A stretch of DNA of 64,000 nucleotides from Mycolicibacter acidiphilus (GTDB lineage Bacteria; Actinomycetota; Actinomycetes; Mycobacteriales; Mycobacteriaceae): the NCBI RefSeq assembly GCF_018455725.1, contig NZ_JAHCLR010000001.1:62001-126000 (forward strand), given 5' to 3'. Below are positions 60,097 through 64,000 of this stretch, piece by piece (the stretch's first letter is position 1; every line of letters starts with the position of its first letter). The translations under genes were made by a program, and so were the position numbers. Below the pieces are notes generated by a model. The model was not told the origin of the DNA. It ran no database searches and saw only the letters and a list, made by a program, of their open reading frames with translations.

Positions 60097-60744
60097 GTGC
60101 AGCTCGGTGTCGTGTTCTGGCTGTTCTCCGGTCTGGTCGCGGTGCTGATCGTGGCGACCGCGATGGTCGTCGAACGACTGCTCGGACTCCCCGGGTCCGG
60201 AATCGGGCCGGCGAATGAGTCATCGGGCGTGATCGCCGTGGCTGACTCACTGTCGATGCTCACGTTCCTGCTGGGCGGAATCCTGATGGCCACGGCGATT
60301 CCCCGTCGGATCCTGCGGGCACGCGACCGCACTCTGCTGTGGCTGTCGGCGGACGGCATCGGATACCCGCCCGTGGTGGTCGGTGATCCGGGGTTCATCG
60401 GCGGGGAGCGGGTGCAGCGGGTGTCCTATCTGGCTCAGACGGACGGCCGGGGGGTGGTGGTTCAGGCGCACCAGTGGACGGTCTATTTCGACAACCCGCA
60501 GAAGACCCGCACGTTCGAATACCCGTCCGGTGCCACGCCGCGGCCGCGGCGCATCCGCCGAGTAATCGACCACCTGATCGCGCAGTCTGCACCTGGCGAG
60601 GTGCCGCTGGACTATCCCGACAGGCTTTTCCAGCTTGGGGATCCTCGCTGGCTGTCGAGGCTGCTCGGCCCGCTCGCGTCGTCGGATCAGACGCCTGGCA
60701 GCCAGCGGCGACGGCCCAGGCAGCCACCACCCGAGCCGGATTGA
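60097..60744 (+). CDS. Membrane-anchored hypothetical protein
   Basis: The 215-residue protein has two membrane segments (FWLFSGLVAVLIVATAMVVE and SLSMLTFLLGGILMATAIP) and a cytoplasmic PH-like domain (LLWLSADGIGYPPVVVGDPG, YLAQTDGRGVVVQAHQWTVYFDNPQKTRTFEYPSGATP). It starts at a GTG directly after the previous stop. Its stop codon lies inside repeat copy B. No recognised family. Confidence 0.7.
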   Translation: MQLGVVFWLFSGLVAVLIVATAMVVERLLGLPGSGIGPANESSGVIAVADSLSMLTFLLGGILMATAIPRRILRARDRTLLWLSADGIGYPPVVVGDPGFIGGERVQRVSYLAQTDGRGVVVQAHQWTVYFDNPQKTRTFEYPSGATPRPRRIRRVIDHLIAQSAPGEVPLDYPDRLFQLGDPRWLSRLLGPLASSDQTPGSQRRRPRQPPPEPD

Positions 60745-60801
60745 CCGTGCGCAATTGTCCATCCTGACCTGCGGTTTGCCGGGCAATCATGCACGGTCGC
60801 G
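60743..60801. repeat. Palindromic repeat copy B
   Basis: Arms GACCGTGC/GCACGGTC (60,743-60,750 and 60,791-60,798). Matches copy A over about 60 nt with a one-base length difference. It begins at the upstream gene's stop codon. Confidence 0.75.
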
Positions 60802-60867
60802 GGCAAGGGGAGGACGGCGCGACCCAGCAATTAGACTGGGCGAATACCAATCGAAGGGAAGTCAGCA

Positions 60868-61785
60868 GTGGACAGCGCGGCGCAGAACGGCTCAGCCGGC
60901 ACCGGTCAGACCGGGACCGCCCGGGTCAAGCGCGGCATGGCGGAGATGCTCAAGGGCGGCGTCATCATGGACGTCGTCACCCCCGAGCAGGCCAAGATCG
61001 CCGAAGCCGCCGGCGCGGTCGCCGTCATGGCGCTGGAACGGGTGCCCGCCGACATCCGTGCCCAGGGCGGGGTGTCGCGGATGAGCGACCCGGACATGAT
61101 CGAAGGCATCATCGCCGCGGTCACCATCCCGGTGATGGCCAAGGTCCGCATCGGGCACTTCGTCGAGGCGCAGATCCTGCAGAGCCTCGGCGTGGACTAC
61201 ATCGACGAGTCCGAGGTGCTCACCCCCGCCGACTACACCAACCACATCGACAAGTGGAAGTTCACCGTCCCGTTCGTCTGCGGCGCGACCAACCTGGGCG
61301 AGGCGCTGCGCCGGATCACCGAGGGCGCGGCGATGATCCGCTCCAAGGGCGAGGCCGGCACCGGCGACGTCTCCAACGCCACCACCCACATGCGCTCCAT
61401 CGGCGGGGAGATCCGCCGGCTGGGCTCGCTGTCCGAGGACGAATTGTTCGTCGCCGCAAAGGAACTGCAGGCGCCCTACGACCTGGTGGCCGAGGTCGCG
61501 AAGGCCGGCAAGCTGCCGGTGACGCTGTTCACCGCCGGCGGCATCGCCACCCCCGCCGACGCCGCGATGATGATGCAACTCGGAGCCGAGGGCGTGTTCG
61601 TCGGCTCCGGCATCTTCAAGTCCGGTGACCCGGCGGCCCGCGCGGCGGCGATCGTCAAGGCCACCACCTTCTACGACGACCCCGACGTGCTGGCGAAGGT
61701 CTCCCGGGGGCTGGGTGAGGCGATGGTCGGCATCAACGTCGAGGAGATCGCCCAACCGCACCGGTTGGCCGAGCGCGGCTGGTAA
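60868..61785 (+). CDS. pdxS: Pyridoxal 5'-phosphate synthase subunit PdxS
   Basis: The 305-residue TIM-barrel synthase builds PLP from ribose-5-phosphate, glyceraldehyde-3-phosphate and ammonia. Visible: [51 protein letters not shown], and the Schiff-base lysines in [16 protein letters not shown] and [15 protein letters not shown] contexts. Ends [20 protein letters not shown] start with AAGGGAA upstream. Homologue of Rv2606c. It works with pdxT, two genes downstream. Confidence 0.97.
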   Translation: MDSAAQNGSAGTGQTGTARVKRGMAEMLKGGVIMDVVTPEQAKIAEAAGAVAVMALERVPADIRAQGGVSRMSDPDMIEGIIAAVTIPVMAKVRIGHFVEAQILQSLGVDYIDESEVLTPADYTNHIDKWKFTVPFVCGATNLGEALRRITEGAAMIRSKGEAGTGDVSNATTHMRSIGGEIRRLGSLSEDELFVAAKELQAPYDLVAEVAKAGKLPVTLFTAGGIATPADAAMMMQLGAEGVFVGSGIFKSGDPAARAAAIVKATTFYDDPDVLAKVSRGLGEAMVGINVEEIAQPHRLAERGW

Positions 61786-61794
61786 AACCGTCCT

Positions 61795-62640
61795 GTGGCG
61801 ATCGAAGAAATCCTTGACCTCGAGCAACTCGAGATCAACATCTTCCGTAGCACCGTTGTCAACTCGTCGCCGGGGGCGCGCACCCGGGCGTTCGGGGGAC
61901 GGGTGGCCGGGCAGTCGCTGGTATCGGCGGCGCGCACCGTCGACCCGCGCTTCCAGGTGCACTCGCTGCACGGGCATTTTCTGCGGCCCGGGGATCCGAC
62001 GTTTCCGACGGTGTTCCTGGTCGAGCGGGTGCGTGACGGCGGGTCGTTCTGCACCCGGCGGGTCAGTGCGGTGCAGCACGGCGAGACCATCTTCGACATG
62101 TCGGCGTCGTTCCAGGTCGCCCAGCACGGTATCGAGCATCAGGATGAGATGCCGGCCGCGCCGCCACCCGACAGCGTGCCGCCGATCAGCGCGGTGATCG
62201 CCTTCGACGACGAGGGTTTCCGCCAGTTCGACGAATGGGACCTGCGCCGGGTGCCGCGCGACGAACTGCCGCACCTGCCCGGCAAGATCGCCGAGCAGCA
62301 GGTGTGGTTCCGGCACAAGGAGACGCTGCCGGACGATCCGGTGCTGCACATCTGCGCGCTGGCCTACATGAGCGACCTGACCCTGCTCGGCACCTCCTGG
62401 TCGATCCACCCCAAGGAACGCGACCACCTGGAGGTGGCCTCGCTGGACCACGCGATGTGGTTCATGCGGCCGTTCCGGGCCGACGAGTGGCTGCTGTATG
62501 ACCAGTCGTCGCCGTCGGCGGGCGGGGGCCGTGCGCTGGTGCAGGGCAAGATCTACGACCAGCACGGTGCGATGGTCGCCGCGGTGGTGCAGGAGGGGCT
62601 GACCCGCTACCCCCGGGGCTACACCCCTCCGGAGTCGTGA
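61795..62640 (+). CDS. tesB: Acyl-CoA thioesterase II
   Basis: The 281-residue double-hotdog thioesterase has [72 protein letters not shown] and [42 protein letters not shown], matching the TesB family with its Asp/Gln catalytic set. It hydrolyses medium/long acyl-CoA. It is inserted between the two PLP synthase genes, with a GTGA overlap to pdxT. Homologue of Rv2605c (tesB2). Confidence 0.93.
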   Translation: MAIEEILDLEQLEINIFRSTVVNSSPGARTRAFGGRVAGQSLVSAARTVDPRFQVHSLHGHFLRPGDPTFPTVFLVERVRDGGSFCTRRVSAVQHGETIFDMSASFQVAQHGIEHQDEMPAAPPPDSVPPISAVIAFDDEGFRQFDEWDLRRVPRDELPHLPGKIAEQQVWFRHKETLPDDPVLHICALAYMSDLTLLGTSWSIHPKERDHLEVASLDHAMWFMRPFRADEWLLYDQSSPSAGGGRALVQGKIYDQHGAMVAAVVQEGLTRYPRGYTPPES

Positions 62641-63233
62641 GTCCCCCCCGGATCGGCGTTCTCGCACTGCAGGGTGACGTTCGAGAACATCTGGCCGCGC
62701 TGCGGGTGTGTGGTGCCGACGCTGTCCCGGTGCGCCGGCGCGCGGAGTTGGACGACGTCGACGCGCTGGTGCTGCCCGGCGGCGAGTCGACCACGATCAG
62801 CCACCTGCTGCGTGAGTTCGATCTGCTTGCGCCGCTGCGTGATCGGCTGGCTGCTGGGATGCCGGCCTACGGGTCGTGCGCGGGGATGATCCTGCTGGCC
62901 ACTGAGATCGTCGACGCCGGTGTTCCAGGGCGGGCGGCGATTCCGCTGTCCGCCATCGATATGACGGTGCGGCGCAACGCATTCGGGCGTCAGGTGGATT
63001 CCTTCGAAGGGGACATCGCGTTCGATGGCTTCGCCGAGCCGGTGCACGCGGTGTTCATCCGGGCGCCGTGGGTGGAGCGGGTCGGCTCCGATGTGCAGGT
63101 GCTGGCCCGGGCCGCCGGTCATCCGGTGGCGGTGCGCCAAGGCAAGGTGCTGGCCACGTCGTTCCACCCGGAGGTGACCGGGGACCGGCGGCTGCACCGG
63201 TTGTTCGTGGAGATGGTGGCCGGACGGGCCTGA
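62637..63233 (+). CDS. pdxT: Pyridoxal 5'-phosphate synthase glutaminase subunit PdxT
   Basis: The 198-residue class I glutaminase feeds ammonia to PdxS. Motifs: [31 protein letters not shown], the catalytic cysteine in [11 protein letters not shown] near residue 80, and [10 protein letters not shown] with His-Pro-Glu. The GTG start overlaps tesB by four bases. Homologue of Rv2604c. Confidence 0.96.
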   Translation: MSPPRIGVLALQGDVREHLAALRVCGADAVPVRRRAELDDVDALVLPGGESTTISHLLREFDLLAPLRDRLAAGMPAYGSCAGMILLATEIVDAGVPGRAAIPLSAIDMTVRRNAFGRQVDSFEGDIAFDGFAEPVHAVFIRAPWVERVGSDVQVLARAAGHPVAVRQGKVLATSFHPEVTGDRRLHRLFVEMVAGRA

Positions 63234-63439
63234 CACGTCAGGGGCAGTGCGTCACAGCTGCCTCATCGGACGCATTCGTCACCTGGGTGGGACAGGTGGT
63301 GTTGTGCCCGCCTCGGCGCGACAATCGTGGCCGGACCGCTCTGCACGTCGGGACGGTAGGTGGGTGACATCGGCGCGGCACGATCTGGCACGTAGAATCG
63401 TCGGGTCACAGACATCGCAGGAAGCTGAGGTAGCGGTAG

Positions 63440-64000
63440 ATGAGCGGCCATTCCAAGTGGGCGACCACCAAGCACAAGAAGGCCGTCATCGATGCGCGCC
63501 GCGGCAAGAGCTTCGCGAAGCTGATCAAGAACATCGAGGTCGCGGCTCGCACCGGCGGCGGTGACCCGTCCGGCAACCCGACGCTCTACGACGCCATCCA
63601 GAAGGCGAAGAAGTCCTCGGTGCCCAACGACAACATCGAGCGGGCCCGCAAGCGCGGAGCCGGCGAGGAAGCCGGCGGTGCGGACTACCAGACCATCATG
63701 TACGAGGGCTACGGGCCCAACGGGGTGGCGGTGCTCATCGAGTGCCTCACCGACAACCGCAACCGGGCGGCCGGCGAGGTGCGGGTAGCGATGACCCGCA
63801 ACGGCGGCACCATGGCCGACCCCGGCTCGGTCGCCTACCTGTTCAGCCGCAAGGGCATGGTCACGCTGGAGAAGAACGGCCTGACCGAGGACGACGTGCT
63901 GGGTGCGGTACTCGACGCCGGCGCCGAGGACGTCAACGACCTGGGGACCAGCTTCGAGGTGATCTCCGAGCCGACCGATCTGGTGGCGGTGCGCACCGCG
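63440..64000 (+). CDS. YebC/PmpR-family protein, truncated by window end
   Basis: An ATG at 63,440 opens a frame that stays open for 187 codons to the window end. It reads [89 protein letters not shown] and [15 protein letters not shown], the highly conserved YebC fold; about 60 residues are missing. YebC proteins act as regulators or translation factors for proline stretches. Candidate -10 box TAGAAT at 63,393-63,398. Homologue of Rv2603c. Confidence 0.95.
   Translation, partial: MSGHSKWATTKHKKAVIDARRGKSFAKLIKNIEVAARTGGGDPSGNPTLYDAIQKAKKSSVPNDNIERARKRGAGEEAGGADYQTIMYEGYGPNGVAVLIECLTDNRNRAAGEVRVAMTRNGGTMADPGSVAYLFSRKGMVTLEKNGLTEDDVLGAVLDAGAEDVNDLGTSFEVISEPTDLVAVRTA

Noticed and set aside
1-64000. 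CRISPR arrays or IS elements
   Set aside because: No regularly spaced direct repeats with unique spacers and no transposase with terminal inverted repeats were found; the tandem 8-mers at 31.6-31.85 kb have no spacers of constant length.

Overview
The window is chromosomal DNA of a high-GC actinobacterium, almost certainly a mycobacterium. It carries mycobacterium-specific envelope genes (aftC, pgsA, the PIM acyltransferase and pimA), an actinobacterial haem block (hemE, hemY, hemQ), and a gene order that follows, from memory, the M. tuberculosis Rv2689c to Rv2603c segment read in reverse.

Region 1 (1-22.6 kb) is mostly core: the end of a TrmA-type methyltransferase, a yefM-yoeB toxin-antitoxin pair, a CBS protein with an ArsB-like permease, dxs, rnd, the haem genes, msrB, aftC, an exported hydrolase-like lipoprotein, a RibD-like reductase, zapE, and an ECF-sigma/ogt pair. 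It ends with a McrBC-type restriction pair and a tRNA cluster (Val-GAC, Cys-GCA, Gly-GCC on the minus strand, Val-CAC on the plus strand).

Region 2 (22,676-37,884) is an integrated element of about 15.2 kb bounded by a perfect 22-bp direct repeat of the 3' end of tRNA-Val(CAC). Nearly all its genes read leftward from a tyrosine integrase at the right end. They encode an Xis-like protein, an HNH nuclease, a ParB-like protein, a second small HTH protein, a primase-polymerase/helicase, a small DNA-binding protein and a serine recombinase. A tightly coupled nine-gene operon follows, with a terminase large subunit, a putative virion structural protein and an HEAAH metallopeptidase-like protein. 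No portal, tail or lysis gene is visible, so a phage satellite or capsid-forming island is more likely than a complete prophage. Three non-coding signals support this: an iteron/AT-rich/iteron origin-like region at 31.6-31.85 kb, a parS-like 14-mer upstream of the packaging operon at 28,960, and matching integrase arm-type repeats at both ends. Two unknown plus-strand genes beside attL look like cargo.

Region 3 (37.9-52.7 kb) is variable chromosome. It holds the displaced tRNA-Val terminator, a gamma-glutamylcyclotransferase-like gene, DedA, an acyl-CoA synthetase, a nested palindrome of 153 bp, vapBC, and a hydrolase/HxlR divergent pair with tandem operators. It also holds a redox-looking cluster (DUF2249-cupin, methyltransferase, fdxA, two cysteine-bearing regulators of one family, cupin, nitronate monooxygenase-like), an aldo-keto reductase and a thioesterase.

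Region 4 (53.3-64 kb) is core again: thrS, a HIT protein, pgsA, the PIM acyltransferase, pimA and a Nudix protein as one overlapping run for phosphatidylinositol mannoside synthesis, then pdxS-tesB-pdxT and the start of a YebC-family gene. Palindromic intergenic repeats recur through the chromosome, including one pair of near-identical copies of about 60 nt around two small membrane-protein genes.
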